Assembly (NCBI GenBank): GCA_031417395.1
Contig: JANOVM010000052.1
Location: forward strand, 68,330-132,329
Reading direction: 5' to 3'
DNA length: 64,000 bases
Source of the DNA: JADKIH01 sp031417395
Lineage (GTDB): Bacteria > Bacteroidota > Bacteroidia > AKYH767-A > 2013-40CM-41-45
Shown: in pieces, positions 18,637-28,582 of the stretch
Position numbering within the stretch: the stretch's first letter is position 1
Layout: each line of letters begins with the position of its first letter
Position numbers and translations under genes: made by a program
The notes under the pieces: model-generated
Databases searched by the model: none
The model's input: only the letters and a program-made list of their open reading frames with translations
Told to the model about the DNA's origin: nothing

Positions 18637-20465
18637 CAGCCCGGCCGGAAAGGTTTTTTAATCGAACAGGTGTTTATTTAATTCTCGGCATTCTGCTTAC
18701 TTGTTTTTTTTATAGTAACGGTTTTTTTTCCAATAAGAAAAGCGGAATTATTAGAAGTGATGGTATGGGTTATTATTCATATCTGCCGGCCATTTTTATT
18801 TACAATGATTATACACAGAGTTTTATTCACAAAAAGGTCCCCTTGTATTATGAAGGAACAGGGGTTCCGGAATACATGGAAACTATCAATGGACAATTGG
18901 TAGACAAATATTTTGTTGGAACTGCAGTTATGATGTATCCATTTTTTATTACTGCGCATTGGTTAAATATTTATTTTCATAAACCTGCTGATGGATATTC
19001 TATTTTGTATCAATACTTCATTGGCCTTGCAGCAGTATTTTATGCTTTTCTTGGAATATTTTTTTGTTACAGACTTTTAAAATTATATGGCGGAGGAACC
19101 TATCAATCGTTGTTTATATGTTTGTTGATTGTATTTGCTACTAATCTTTATTATTATGTGGTAAATGAGCCGTCTATGTCGCATGTATTTAGTTTTGCAG
19201 CGATAACTTCATTTCTGTTTTATTGTAAAGGAGTTTTTGAAAAAAAAGAAAAGACGTTTATTGTTCCCGCATTAATTTCACTTGGAATCCTCATTTTAAT
19301 CAGACCCATTAATTTGCTGATAATTTTTAGTCTCCCTTTTCTTGCCGGCAGTTTACGGCAGCTAAGGGAAGGTGTAGTATTTGTTTTAAGAAACTATCTT
19401 TTATTAATTTCCGGCTCAATAATAGCTTTCCTGATCGTTTCAATTCAGTTTCTAATTTGGTATAAACAAACTGGCAACTTCATTGTATACTCTTATAGTA
19501 ATGAGAGATTTTACTTCGATCGGCCTAATTTTATTAATGTTCTTTTCAGTTACAGGAAAGGGTTGTTTATCTATACTCCTCTTTGCTTAATTTCCTTTGC
19601 AGGGCTATTTGTGCTCTTTCGCAAAAACCGTTTTGGAGCTATTTCTTTCCTATTGTTTTTTATTCTTCTCATCTATATCATCAGCTGCTGGCATCAATGG
19701 TATTATGGCTCCAGCTATGGTTTTCGTCCGATGATAGAGTATTATTCTTTATTTGCTATTCTACTATTGTTAGCTTTACAGCACTTACGAAAAAAATGGG
19801 TGAAGATTTTATTCATCCTTCTGTGTGTGGCTGCTATTCCGGTAAATCAGATTCAGGCATATCAGTACAAGTATTTCATTCTTCATTGGGATCGAATGGA
19901 CCAGTTTAAGTATTGGAAGACTTTTCTTAAAACCGGTTATAAATGGTACGGATATGTATGGGATAACCCTGAACCAATTGATATTTTTGGTGTATTGATG
20001 TCGACGTTCAAAAATGATTTCGAAACAGATAAAAAAGGATGGCAGGATGGTAAGATATTCGACGCGGGACAGAATGCACTATCCGGAAAAAATGTTAATC
20101 AGCTTGATAGCATTGAATTATTTAGCAGGACCCTTATCACCACAGGAAAGGAATCAAAATTGACAGAGTGTAAAAAGCCTGCCGTCATTGTGTATGGGCA
20201 TATCAAATCTGAAAACTTTAACAGGAATGACTCATTATTTTTTGTGGTAAGTCATCAGCATGCTGACGGTCAAATTTATTTCTACAAGACACGGATAGTC
20301 GATAGTTTTTATAAAGGAAAGAATGGTTGGTATTGGCTTGAAATCGCTATGAAAATTGATAATGTCGGCGGGGAATCAGATGTTACAAAAATGTATTTCT
20401 GGAACCCTGAAAAGAAGCGTTACTGGCTTGATGATATAACCATAAAGATTTTTGAACAAAAATAA
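18633..20465 (+). CDS. GT-C-like membrane glycosyltransferase, copy 2 of a paralogous pair
   Basis: 610-residue multi-pass membrane protein, close in plan to the product of 16040-17869: SDGMGYYSYLPAIFIYNDY in the first loop, LFSYRKGLFIYTPL in mid-protein, YGSSYGFRPMIEYYSLF, and a C-terminal beta module with MYFWNPEKKRYWLDDITIKIF. The start overlaps the stop of the GT2 gene by 4 bp. It is the last plus-strand gene of the locus and converges on the GH16-like gene with a 52-bp gap. Two similar enzymes in one operon suggest two successive transfers or two acceptors. Confidence 0.7.
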   Translation: MTARPERFFNRTGVYLILGILLTCFFYSNGFFSNKKSGIIRSDGMGYYSYLPAIFIYNDYTQSFIHKKVPLYYEGTGVPEYMETINGQLVDKYFVGTAVMMYPFFITAHWLNIYFHKPADGYSILYQYFIGLAAVFYAFLGIFFCYRLLKLYGGGTYQSLFICLLIVFATNLYYYVVNEPSMSHVFSFAAITSFLFYCKGVFEKKEKTFIVPALISLGILILIRPINLLIIFSLPFLAGSLRQLREGVVFVLRNYLLLISGSIIAFLIVSIQFLIWYKQTGNFIVYSYSNERFYFDRPNFINVLFSYRKGLFIYTPLCLISFAGLFVLFRKNRFGAISFLLFFILLIYIISCWHQWYYGSSYGFRPMIEYYSLFAILLLLALQHLRKKWVKILFILLCVAAIPVNQIQAYQYKYFILHWDRMDQFKYWKTFLKTGYKWYGYVWDNPEPIDIFGVLMSTFKNDFETDKKGWQDGKIFDAGQNALSGKNVNQLDSIELFSRTLITTGKESKLTECKKPAVIVYGHIKSENFNRNDSLFFVVSHQHADGQIYFYKTRIVDSFYKGKNGWYWLEIAMKIDNVGGESDVTKMYFWNPEKKRYWLDDITIKIFEQK

Positions 20466-20517
20466 TAATTCCAAACCGCTCATAAAATGTACAAGCCCGA
20501 ATTAGCATGCTTTCATT

Positions 20518-22521
20518 TTATTCAATTGTAACATCATAAATTTCTCCGAAAATATCATTGGCAGGAAACGGTATATTGTCCTGTTGATATGGAGACCCGG
20601 GCCACCATTTTGTATTATGGAATTCCTGTGTAACAATTAATAGCATCTGGTTATTAGGTATACTTGTTACTTTATTATTCATGTAGCCAACTACATGCAT
20701 TTGATCAGGTTCCGGACCGATGCGCCAGATTATTTCTTCAGGCCTCCAGTCAATTTCAAAGTAATAATACTTCGATCCGAAAAGAGAATCATCAGGAGCA
20801 GGTGTTTTTTCGGTTAGTGCTCTGTATGTGTGATTCCAACGGTGGGCTTCAAAAATTTTATCACCATATTTTACGGTATTGCATCCTGCGCCAAAATTTT
20901 CGGGTTCCCAGCATGCCATATCCCAATTGGTGCAAGCCACAGTTATATTCCCATCGTTGGAGGTAATTTCATCAGGAAGTCGGGTATTCCAGCTGTTAAT
21001 GTCACGCGGATTGTTTGTCGGATTTTTATAAAGCGGAGGAAAAAATTGGTCAGGACAATAAGCGGGAGTCTTTAATATTTCAAAATCTATTTCTGAGTAA
21101 CCCACGCGGTTAACACGTTTGTCATTTTCGCCACCCCAATAGGTAGCCATGTAGCCTTCCTTCTGACAGGGACGGCGTAAGTTCCATTTACCATCATCGG
21201 CCTGATTGATAAGCCAGATTGCATTGGTAAGTCCGTTCCACATGTTATTCTTATTTAATAACTCAGTCAACTTTGCTTTCACCCGTATTTTTCCATAGCA
21301 CAGTCCATGTCTGGAAATAATACCTACATTTTCTTTTTTCCATTTAGCAGGTTCAGCCTTTGGGTTATGAATTATTATTTTTTTATTCACCGGATCTGAA
21401 TACACTGTCTCGCATGGAATAAGAGCTTTCATCGGTGTTGTTCCAATAAGCTCTTCTTTACTATAAAAGCCCCGGTTCCAGTTATAATCGCGCTTTGAAT
21501 AATTATCTTTTAAAACATCGGCTATGACAGGAATATTGTCAAGTCGTGTAGAGGCATCTATGTAATGTAGAAATTGTTCAAAACCGGACTTGCGAAACAA
21601 ATTCGTATCAGTTCCGCAGTTAGACCCTGAGTAACGGTTATCTTTTAGAGAAGTAAATTGTTTGTTGTCGACAAAAATTCCCGAACCAAGATCCGGATTA
21701 GCTACTACTTTAAGCCAGGTTTTCGAAATCAAAGAAAGCGTATTATTAAGTTTTTCCCCTTCACCATATTTAAAATAAAAATATGGATGAATAAAATTGT
21801 CAGTAACACGAAGGCTGATATTTTGTACTGCTGATGGAATGTTATTATTGCGAATATTTTCTTCGCTTGTAACAGCAAGAAGAAATGAATAAATTCCTAC
21901 ACGAGGGTTTCTCTTCCATCGGTTATTTTTTCCCTTGAAGTAACACATTTCTTCATTTCTGGGATTACCTGTAATGTTAATGGAATCATTAATTACATGA
22001 AACTTTCCATCGGAAGGAATATTCGATGTAGTTCGGAAAAGCACAGTGGAATCACTCCAGCTGCCATAAAAATTTTCAAAAGCATACGGATTAAAATTTC
22101 CGTTTACAGTATCTTTTTCAGGAAATTTGTAGGATTCATTCTGATAGAATATTTTGTAAGAAAATCTTTTTGGGCTTCCTGAATTATTCTTTATTTTGAA
22201 TTTACAGAGAAACCTGCCTTTTTCATTCTGCCTATTTGTGGGAATAATAAATCCTGTATTAATAGCATCAAAATAATCGAGATAAATTATGCGCAAGCTG
22301 TCACTTTTTACCTGAGTACAATTGGTAAGTGCATCAAAATCTATAATAGAGAATTCGGCGGATTGTTTTACTTCCCGTTGAGCAGTATTTGCAGTTGCAG
22401 TTGCCGTTGCAGGAGCCGGAGTGGAAGTTGATATCGAAGACTTTTTCTTATTACATCCGGTAATTAAAATCAACATGAAAATCGGAAAAAATATATATGA
22501 GATATGTTTCATTGAATTCAT
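20518..22521 (-). CDS. GH16-like lipoprotein
   Basis: Lipoprotein (lipobox LITGC about residue 20) of 667 residues. The C-terminal 350 residues look like a glycoside hydrolase family 16 (laminarinase/agarase/carrageenase-type) fold: RHGLCYGKIRVKAKLTE, AIWLINQADDGKW, the catalytic-type motif SEIDFEIL (E-x-D-x-E), HRWNHTYRALTE and YYFEIDWRPEEIIWRIG. The N-terminal half is beta-rich and unassigned. In GH16 the two glutamates of this motif are nucleophile and acid/base, so the enzyme is probably active. Surface-exposed or periplasmic; it may trim or remodel the glycan made by this locus. It is coupled (ATGA overlap) to the FG-GAP-like gene upstream. Confidence 0.72.
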   Translation of the reverse strand: MNSMKHISYIFFPIFMLILITGCNKKKSSISTSTPAPATATATANTAQREVKQSAEFSIIDFDALTNCTQVKSDSLRIIYLDYFDAINTGFIIPTNRQNEKGRFLCKFKIKNNSGSPKRFSYKIFYQNESYKFPEKDTVNGNFNPYAFENFYGSWSDSTVLFRTTSNIPSDGKFHVINDSINITGNPRNEEMCYFKGKNNRWKRNPRVGIYSFLLAVTSEENIRNNNIPSAVQNISLRVTDNFIHPYFYFKYGEGEKLNNTLSLISKTWLKVVANPDLGSGIFVDNKQFTSLKDNRYSGSNCGTDTNLFRKSGFEQFLHYIDASTRLDNIPVIADVLKDNYSKRDYNWNRGFYSKEELIGTTPMKALIPCETVYSDPVNKKIIIHNPKAEPAKWKKENVGIISRHGLCYGKIRVKAKLTELLNKNNMWNGLTNAIWLINQADDGKWNLRRPCQKEGYMATYWGGENDKRVNRVGYSEIDFEILKTPAYCPDQFFPPLYKNPTNNPRDINSWNTRLPDEITSNDGNITVACTNWDMACWEPENFGAGCNTVKYGDKIFEAHRWNHTYRALTEKTPAPDDSLFGSKYYYFEIDWRPEEIIWRIGPEPDQMHVVGYMNNKVTSIPNNQMLLIVTQEFHNTKWWPGSPYQQDNIPFPANDIFGEIYDVTIE

Positions 22522-24779
22522 TTTGGCAGGGAGTATACCTGAATGCGATTCGGAAGATCATTCAGGGAATCAAATTTTTTACAGTTCATTCCGTCGAAAT
22601 CATTATCGGCGCAATTGCGCAAAATGCACAATAACTCGGTTTTGTTACCTGTAAAATTTCCGGGGACCAAACGAACAATTTCATAGTATTTTGGATTTTG
22701 ATCAGAAACATATCCCGTAAATTCGGGAATGGAAGATATGTAAAATCCTTTTTTATCATGTGTGATAAGTTTTAATTCGAACCGCCATCGATTATTGTAT
22801 GAAAATATATCCTCTCTTTTTGAGTTTTTTGCCCGGATAGGAAACAGCTGATCATCTGAAGAGAAAAAATTAAACAGCGAAGATTCGTCGGGCATAGGCC
22901 CCCTGTTTAATTTGTTATTTTTAAAATCCAGAATTTGTCCTTTGATAATTTTGTGTTCAGAATAAATGGAGATTATGTTTTCATGGACATCTGACAAATA
23001 TTTTATAGAAACACCGGTTGAAGAATCACTAAAAATTACTCGAGGCACGTTTTCCTCAAGTATCGTTTTCCAGGTTCCATTTTCAAAACCTTTGAGTATT
23101 ATGTTTCCCTGTTTTCCGGCAAGCAATAATTCATCGGCATTATTCCCTAAATAATTTCCTGTGAAATATTTCATCGTAGAATTTTCCAGCTTTCCTTTCC
23201 ACATCTCATTTAGTGAAATGCCATTTATATTATCACTGCATGAACTTTTCGGAGGAGCAGAAATGCTATACATGGAAGAAGTACCGGACGACAAGAGAAG
23301 AATTTCATTTTTCCCATCACCATTGAAATCTCCGGTAGTAATGTTGTCATACGGAAAATTCTTTTTATCAAAAGGAATTACACCATCCACGACAAAGCGA
23401 TTTTTGCTTTCACAATAATGGAATAGTGTTAGATCTTTTGAATTAATCGAAAGCAATTCATCGGTTAATACAGCATTCCCGCTAAAATTCCCGCTGAAAA
23501 GTAAGTCGTAAGGATTAAGGAATGCTTGAGCAATGGAATCAGAACCGATAAGGAATGGTGAATCGAAATTCCCAATATCCGTTAATTGCATAAAGGATCT
23601 TTCATAAGGAGGATGATACCTGTCGTAATTATATACCCCGCCTTCTCTTGCATTCATATCAACAATAGTTTGATTTCCCGGTCTGGATGGTGTAGGTCCG
23701 AATGAAACATCAAAGTCGTCTGCATAAACAGTTGCATCGCTTTTATTATTCAGATAAATACAAATTTCATCGTCAGGATTAAATTTTAAATAATCTTCGG
23801 GTTCAATATTAAAAAGCGAATTAAGCTTTTGCCATTGTCTGGCTTTCAAATTCATTTTTTCTGTACTCTTGCCACTCCAGTAAATCTGCTCATCGTCGGA
23901 TGATCTCACTTCAAGAGTAAGAACACAGTTGACATTTTCTGTTAGAGGATAAATCCAAACGCTTGCTGTTAAGTTTCTAAGGGTATCGTTTACAACACGC
24001 TCCAGATTTTTACAGATCAAAACACTTGTTTGATCGCGGCCTTTCATCACAGAAGAATATTTACCGGAAAGACTTAATTCATCGGTAAGGCTGCCGATGT
24101 TATTAAGCAGAGAATCATTCTCCAGATCGAAATGAAAGGATGATTGCTTAATGTTATTTACGATTAATGAAGTATTATAAATATTTTCAATTCCTCTGAA
24201 TTGGACGCGGATATCATCAACATAAAAGGTGGATTTATTTTTATTCCATGCATACATTTTAACTCTATTGGAATTTTTCAAGAAATCATTTTTAATTTTA
24301 AACCGTACAGTATAATTCCCCCATTTATTTAGCGTATCAGGCATAACATCGCCTTCCCAGGAAAGAAGTTTTCCGTCCTGGCCGTCAATTTCTAAAACCC
24401 ATATTACTTCACCGTTAATTTTTTCATTCCAGTATTTCATGGATATTTCTATTTCCCTTAAGTTGTTCAAATATGGAATTTCTGAAAAGCTGTTCACAAT
24501 TTCAGCACCAAATTCTATATTACTGTCCAGCTTGACACTCCTTTTCCCGGAAAAGGATCTTTTTGTACTGAGAGAGTATCTTAGTAAGGAATTCTCGTTT
24601 TCAAAATCGTTAAAAAGTTCTTTCATTACAATTAGACTTAAGGGCATTACCTCAAGTATTACGCTTTCCTTGGGTTTTTTTGGTTGGCGTCGAAGGCTTT
24701 TTTTATAAAAATATATTCCCGATCCTATATAGAATATTCCTAGTACTGAAAAAATAAGGATATACAACGACTTTTTCAT
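22518..24779 (-). CDS. Membrane-anchored FG-GAP/VCBS-like repeat protein
   Basis: 753 residues with one N-terminal hydrophobic helix (SLYILIFSVLGIFYIGSGIYFY), so anchored in the inner membrane and facing the periplasm, or exported. Two beta-sandwich modules come first; the first ends in VKMYAWNKNKSTFYVDDIRVQF and the second in ICIYLNNKSDATVYADDFDVSF, the same signature as in the GT-C proteins of this locus. The second half has FG-GAP-like calcium-binding blades, for example TTGDFNGDGKNEILLLSSG, suggesting a seven-bladed propeller. Possible role: glycan binding or organisation of the glycosyltransferases; inferred from shared modules and operon position. Confidence 0.65.
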   Translation of the reverse strand: MKKSLYILIFSVLGIFYIGSGIYFYKKSLRRQPKKPKESVILEVMPLSLIVMKELFNDFENENSLLRYSLSTKRSFSGKRSVKLDSNIEFGAEIVNSFSEIPYLNNLREIEISMKYWNEKINGEVIWVLEIDGQDGKLLSWEGDVMPDTLNKWGNYTVRFKIKNDFLKNSNRVKMYAWNKNKSTFYVDDIRVQFRGIENIYNTSLIVNNIKQSSFHFDLENDSLLNNIGSLTDELSLSGKYSSVMKGRDQTSVLICKNLERVVNDTLRNLTASVWIYPLTENVNCVLTLEVRSSDDEQIYWSGKSTEKMNLKARQWQKLNSLFNIEPEDYLKFNPDDEICIYLNNKSDATVYADDFDVSFGPTPSRPGNQTIVDMNAREGGVYNYDRYHPPYERSFMQLTDIGNFDSPFLIGSDSIAQAFLNPYDLLFSGNFSGNAVLTDELLSINSKDLTLFHYCESKNRFVVDGVIPFDKKNFPYDNITTGDFNGDGKNEILLLSSGTSSMYSISAPPKSSCSDNINGISLNEMWKGKLENSTMKYFTGNYLGNNADELLLAGKQGNIILKGFENGTWKTILEENVPRVIFSDSSTGVSIKYLSDVHENIISIYSEHKIIKGQILDFKNNKLNRGPMPDESSLFNFFSSDDQLFPIRAKNSKREDIFSYNNRWRFELKLITHDKKGFYISSIPEFTGYVSDQNPKYYEIVRLVPGNFTGNKTELLCILRNCADNDFDGMNCKKFDSLNDLPNRIQVYSLPK

Positions 24780-24785
24780 ATTCGT

Positions 24786-25799
24786 TTAATTCTTTTTATC
24801 GAAAATACGGGTAATGTCAAATAACCATGTTTCCAGAAGTTTCATTTCTTCAAGCCCAATTAAATTTTCTTCCGTTAATAATTTATAACATTTGATCATG
24901 TTTTCAGGAATGTTATTTATCCCTTTGGAAAGTTCAAGCTCTTTTAGCAGCCGGCAGATTTTCGAATTGTTCAAATATCCCGGTATTTCATCCTCAAAAT
25001 CTTTCAATAATGAATGTTCGTTTCTCTCCTGCCACACTGTAGCATTGTGAAAAAGTATTGGCCATCCGCAGGTCCATGCAATTCGCTGAGCGATAAAACT
25101 CCGCCAGATGTCTGTCATACGGAAGCTGCAATAGGAGGGAAGGTAAAGCAATGGAAATGCTTCTCTGAACCAGGTTGTATTCTGACTGTTGAAGGGACAC
25201 CATGAATTATCTCCAAGAGCAAGCGGATTTCGCTTTTTGAAAATGATAGGCAGCTTCATGCTCATTCGATAAATAGCATCAACATCGGGGTTTTCATCGG
25301 CCAGACCTTGTTGTATGGGGCAAAAATGTTCTACTTCAGGATTACCTTGATTTATAATTATACCCGAAAGCAATTCAAGCGGAAAACCACGGGGCCAGAT
25401 TTTCTCATCGGAGAAATATCCATATACATTGGTCCATCCGTTGTTTTCAATAGCATTCGAAATAATTTTCTTTGAACGGGGAATCCAGAATTCTTCTTTC
25501 GGAAAATTATCGTCGTCTGTTTCTATAATAACATCTTGGTGAGCAGCAAGAAGGTATCCTAAATTTTTCCGAGAGTAATGTTTTTCAGGAAGAATCTTTG
25601 CCAAACGGAAATCGAGTTTTTCCTGTTCTTCAATCGAATAAAAACGACAGCCATCGAGTTTAAAATTCGCAGGTGATTTTACATCACCAATAACAATAAA
25701 TTCAATTCCCAGCTTTTTTGATTCCCGGGCAAATAATTTCATTGCTGCATTCGGAGCAGAAATAGAAGTAATGACTAAAGATGATTTAGAAAAATCCAT
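24786..25799 (-). CDS. STELLO-type glycosyltransferase
   Basis: Soluble 337-residue protein resembling the STELLO (DUF288) glycosyltransferase family, known from plant cellulose-synthase assembly factors and from bacterial glycan loci. Visible: SLVITSISAPNAAMKLFA at the N-terminus, RKNLGYLLAAHQDVIIETDDDN with the acidic TDDDN motif in the place of DxD, then the NVYGYFSDEKIWPRGFPLE segment. Start and upstream stop overlap by one base (TGATG), so it is coupled to the GT2 gene upstream. No membrane segments. The sugar donor is unknown. Confidence 0.75.
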   Translation of the reverse strand: MDFSKSSLVITSISAPNAAMKLFARESKKLGIEFIVIGDVKSPANFKLDGCRFYSIEEQEKLDFRLAKILPEKHYSRKNLGYLLAAHQDVIIETDDDNFPKEEFWIPRSKKIISNAIENNGWTNVYGYFSDEKIWPRGFPLELLSGIIINQGNPEVEHFCPIQQGLADENPDVDAIYRMSMKLPIIFKKRNPLALGDNSWCPFNSQNTTWFREAFPLLYLPSYCSFRMTDIWRSFIAQRIAWTCGWPILFHNATVWQERNEHSLLKDFEDEIPGYLNNSKICRLLKELELSKGINNIPENMIKCYKLLTEENLIGLEEMKLLETWLFDITRIFDKKN

Positions 25800-26527
25800 C
25801 AGAGTGATATCGGCCGCAAAGTTAACCTACGCCAGCAATAAAATAACAATGTAAAGATTGAATTTTTAATCGCTTTTACCGACACTCCGGGTGAGGGTGA
25901 TTTATAATAGATAGGTATTTCTATATATTGATGTTTTCGCAGAAGGTATCGGATTTCAGTCTGATAAAAATGTGCTTTCGATCGCAGTGGATAAGATGTA
26001 AAGGCGACAACGATGTTCCGATGAAAACCCTGATAACCGGAAGTCATATCTTTCAGTTTTGTTCCCAGAAGTAAATTTGCAAGAACGGTTCCGCCTTTCG
26101 ACAACCATTGTCTGTTAGCCGGCGAATCACCCATGGAACCTCCTTTAATAAAACGGCTTCCATATACACAGGGAATTCCTGCTTTGAGATGCTTCAAAAA
26201 TTTCCCCAATTCAACAGGATCGTGAGACAAACCTGCATCCATTTCAATAATATAATCAGCATCTGATTTTAATGCTTCTTTATATCCGCGAATATATGCA
26301 TCAACAACATTTCTATTTTCAGGTGCCCACACTGTATGAAATCTTGAATCGTTAGCGCTTAAAGCTTTGCACAAGTCAAGTGTTTTGTCCTTAGATACAT
26401 TATCCACAACAAGATATACTTTACCGGGAGGAAGTTTACCAAGATTTTCTTTTAATGCCTGAATAAAGAAATCAAATTCTTTTTCTTCATTAGCCATTGG
26501 AACAACTAAAGCCCAGGAAAAGGACAT
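25799..26527 (-). CDS. GT2 glycosyltransferase, polyprenol-phosphate type
   Basis: 242-residue family 2 glycosyltransferase. LVVPMANEEKEFDFFIQAL opens the Rossmann-like domain; YIIEMDAGLSHDP carries the acidic metal site (MDAG as DxG/DxD variant); VYGSRFIKGGSMGD and LTSGYQGFHR-like DMTSGYQGFHRN are typical of dolichyl-phosphate-mannose synthase relatives. It is the first gene of the minus-strand operon (GT2, STELLO, FG-GAP, GH16-like). It likely charges a lipid-phosphate carrier or adds a sugar to a lipid-linked intermediate. Confidence 0.85.
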   Translation of the reverse strand: MSFSWALVVPMANEEKEFDFFIQALKENLGKLPPGKVYLVVDNVSKDKTLDLCKALSANDSRFHTVWAPENRNVVDAYIRGYKEALKSDADYIIEMDAGLSHDPVELGKFLKHLKAGIPCVYGSRFIKGGSMGDSPANRQWLSKGGTVLANLLLGTKLKDMTSGYQGFHRNIVVAFTSYPLRSKAHFYQTEIRYLLRKHQYIEIPIYYKSPSPGVSVKAIKNSIFTLLFYCWRRLTLRPISL

Positions 26528-26678
26528 AAAAATGTATAAATTTAAAAGCTTCGCAAGGTAGAAAAATTACTTTGTGAGAAGAATAATAGAGCTTTTTCTT
26601 TTCATTTTATCAAAAACATTTCAATTTCTTTATTGATCAATTTTCCCAAGTAAAACCGCTCATACAGACTCTCCTTTC

Positions 26679-26749
26679 CTCTCCGTGCCTCGTGTTAATC
26701 CCCCCTTTAAATTTCCTCATCCTTTTCATCCTCCACTCTCCGTGTTAAT
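26679..26749. repeat. CTCTCCGTGTTAAT direct repeat at the 3' end of the ABC ATPase gene
   Basis: CTCTCCGTGTTAAT at 26736-26749 lies inside the last codons of the minus-strand ABC gene. A near copy with a few extra bases, CTCTCCGTGcctcgTGTTAAT, lies at 26679-26699 just past its stop. It looks like a dispersed intergenic repeat that has been drafted into the coding end. Confidence 0.5.
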
Positions 26750-28500
26750 TCCTCCCTTAATCCTCCGTCCTTCCTCCCCCCCGGAATAGCCTCTATCAAC
26801 CTTCTAGTATATTCCGAAGCAGGAGCAGCATAAATAACATCCGGATCCCCCATCTCTTCAATCCTCCCCTGATTCATTACAATCATTCTGTCACTCATAA
26901 ACTTAACAACAGAAAGATCGTGAGAAATAAAAATACTTGTGAAACGAAAATCTTTTTTCAAAGTGTTTAATAAATTTAATATCTGTGCCTGAATGGAAAC
27001 ATCGAGAGCAGAAACCGATTCATCGCAAATGATAAATTCCGGTTCCAGTGCGAGTGCCCGTGCAATGCAAATTCTCTGCCGCTGACCACCGCTGAATTCG
27101 TGTGGATAACGGTTATAATGTTCTTCTTTCAAATTCACTCTTTCGAGCAATTCAAAAACTTTTTGTTTTCTATTCCCGGGAAACAAACCATGCACCTTCA
27201 TCGGTTCCAGAATAGCATTGCCAATTGTTATTCTCGGATTCAGGGATGAGTATGGGTCCTGAAAGATTATCTGAATATGTTTACGCATAGAGCGTAATTG
27301 CGAGCCGGAAAGTGAAGAGAAATCTTTTCCTTTGAAAATAATTTTACCTGCAGTGGGTTCCAGAAGCCGTATGATTGCTTTCCCAAGTGTCGTTTTTCCG
27401 CAGCCGGATTCGCCAACCAGTCCCAGAGTTTCTCCCGGATAAACATCAAAACTAACATCATCAACAGCATGAACATAATTTGTTACTTTTCCAAAAACTC
27501 CTTTGCGAATGGGGAAGCGAACTTTCAGATTTTTTACTTCCAGTATGGGCGGGTTCGAATAAATTTTCTCACGATTTGTTTTTGTCTCAGACTTGCTAAT
27601 TTCATTCTTTACTGAATTTATGGAGCTGATTATTTCAACAATAGTTCCATCTTCATTTTCCTGCATAAAGTCTTTCACAGTGGGCAGTAATTGAAGGCGT
27701 TTGTTTAAAGGCGGTCTGCAGGCCAGCAGTCCTTTAGTGTATGGATGTTGAGGACTGGAAAAGATGTTGCTGACAGTGCCTTCTTCCACAATTTTCCCTT
27801 TATACATTACAATCAGTCGATCGGCGATTTCCGCTACAACGCCAAGGTCGTGTGTTATGAATAGCAGACCTGTTTTATACTCTTCCTGAAGCTTACGCAT
27901 GAGCTCAAGTATGTTTGCCTGAACGGTAACATCAAGAGCAGTTGTTGGTTCATCGGCAATAAGTATAGAAGGATTGCAGCTCATAGCCATGGCAATCATG
28001 ACTCGTTGTTTTTGTCCACCCGATATCTGGTGCGGAAAAGCATCATACATCTGTTCCGGACGCTGCAGTTTTACTTTCTCGAATAGAGCGATTGTTTTTT
28101 CTTTCGCTTCAGACTTAGAAAGCTTTTTATGAAGCATGAGTGCTTCTGCTACCTGAAAGCCACAAGAGAAAACGGGATTGAGCGAAGTCATCGGTTCCTG
28201 GAAAATCATGGCAATATCGTTACCTCGGTAAACAGACATTTCTTTTATAGTAACAGCTGTGAGGTTAACGGGATTATTTCCTGTTGGATTAAAAATTATA
28301 TCACCCGAAACTTTTCCTTCCTTAGAAAGAAGCCGCATTATGGAAAGAGCTGTAACGGATTTCCCAGAACCTGATTCGCCAACAATGCCGACTGTTTCGC
28401 TTTTGTTGAGAGAGAAATTAATACCATTGACGGCATGTACAGGTTCTTCTTTTGTGTTGAAAGTTACTTTCAGATTTTTTACTTCCAGGATTGATGACAT
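26707..28500 (-). CDS. Fused DppD-DppF-type ABC ATPase
   Basis: 597-residue double ABC ATPase of a peptide/nickel importer, equivalent to DppD fused to DppF (or OppD-OppF). First cassette: Walker A GESGSGKS, signature SGGQKQRVMIAMA, Walker B ILIADEPTTALD, switch histidine in FITHDLG. Second cassette: GESGCGKT, FSGGQRQRICIARALA, IICDESVSALD, FISHDLS. Each is followed by the oligopeptide-ABC C-terminal extension (HPYTKGLLACRPPL; YTRRLIEAIPGG). The charged tail EELTRRVEDEKDEEI overlaps a dispersed repeat. The permease and binding protein genes are not in this window, so it acts with components encoded elsewhere. Confidence 0.92.
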   Translation of the reverse strand: MSSILEVKNLKVTFNTKEEPVHAVNGINFSLNKSETVGIVGESGSGKSVTALSIMRLLSKEGKVSGDIIFNPTGNNPVNLTAVTIKEMSVYRGNDIAMIFQEPMTSLNPVFSCGFQVAEALMLHKKLSKSEAKEKTIALFEKVKLQRPEQMYDAFPHQISGGQKQRVMIAMAMSCNPSILIADEPTTALDVTVQANILELMRKLQEEYKTGLLFITHDLGVVAEIADRLIVMYKGKIVEEGTVSNIFSSPQHPYTKGLLACRPPLNKRLQLLPTVKDFMQENEDGTIVEIISSINSVKNEISKSETKTNREKIYSNPPILEVKNLKVRFPIRKGVFGKVTNYVHAVDDVSFDVYPGETLGLVGESGCGKTTLGKAIIRLLEPTAGKIIFKGKDFSSLSGSQLRSMRKHIQIIFQDPYSSLNPRITIGNAILEPMKVHGLFPGNRKQKVFELLERVNLKEEHYNRYPHEFSGGQRQRICIARALALEPEFIICDESVSALDVSIQAQILNLLNTLKKDFRFTSIFISHDLSVVKFMSDRMIVMNQGRIEEMGDPDVIYAAPASEYTRRLIEAIPGGRKDGGLREELTRRVEDEKDEEI

Positions 28501-28582
28501 GGTGGTAAAGATAAAAGTAGATTCGGTATTGAAAAGCGAATTTTATCCTTTTTCATTAACAAAAAAAGTGTTCTAATAAAAC

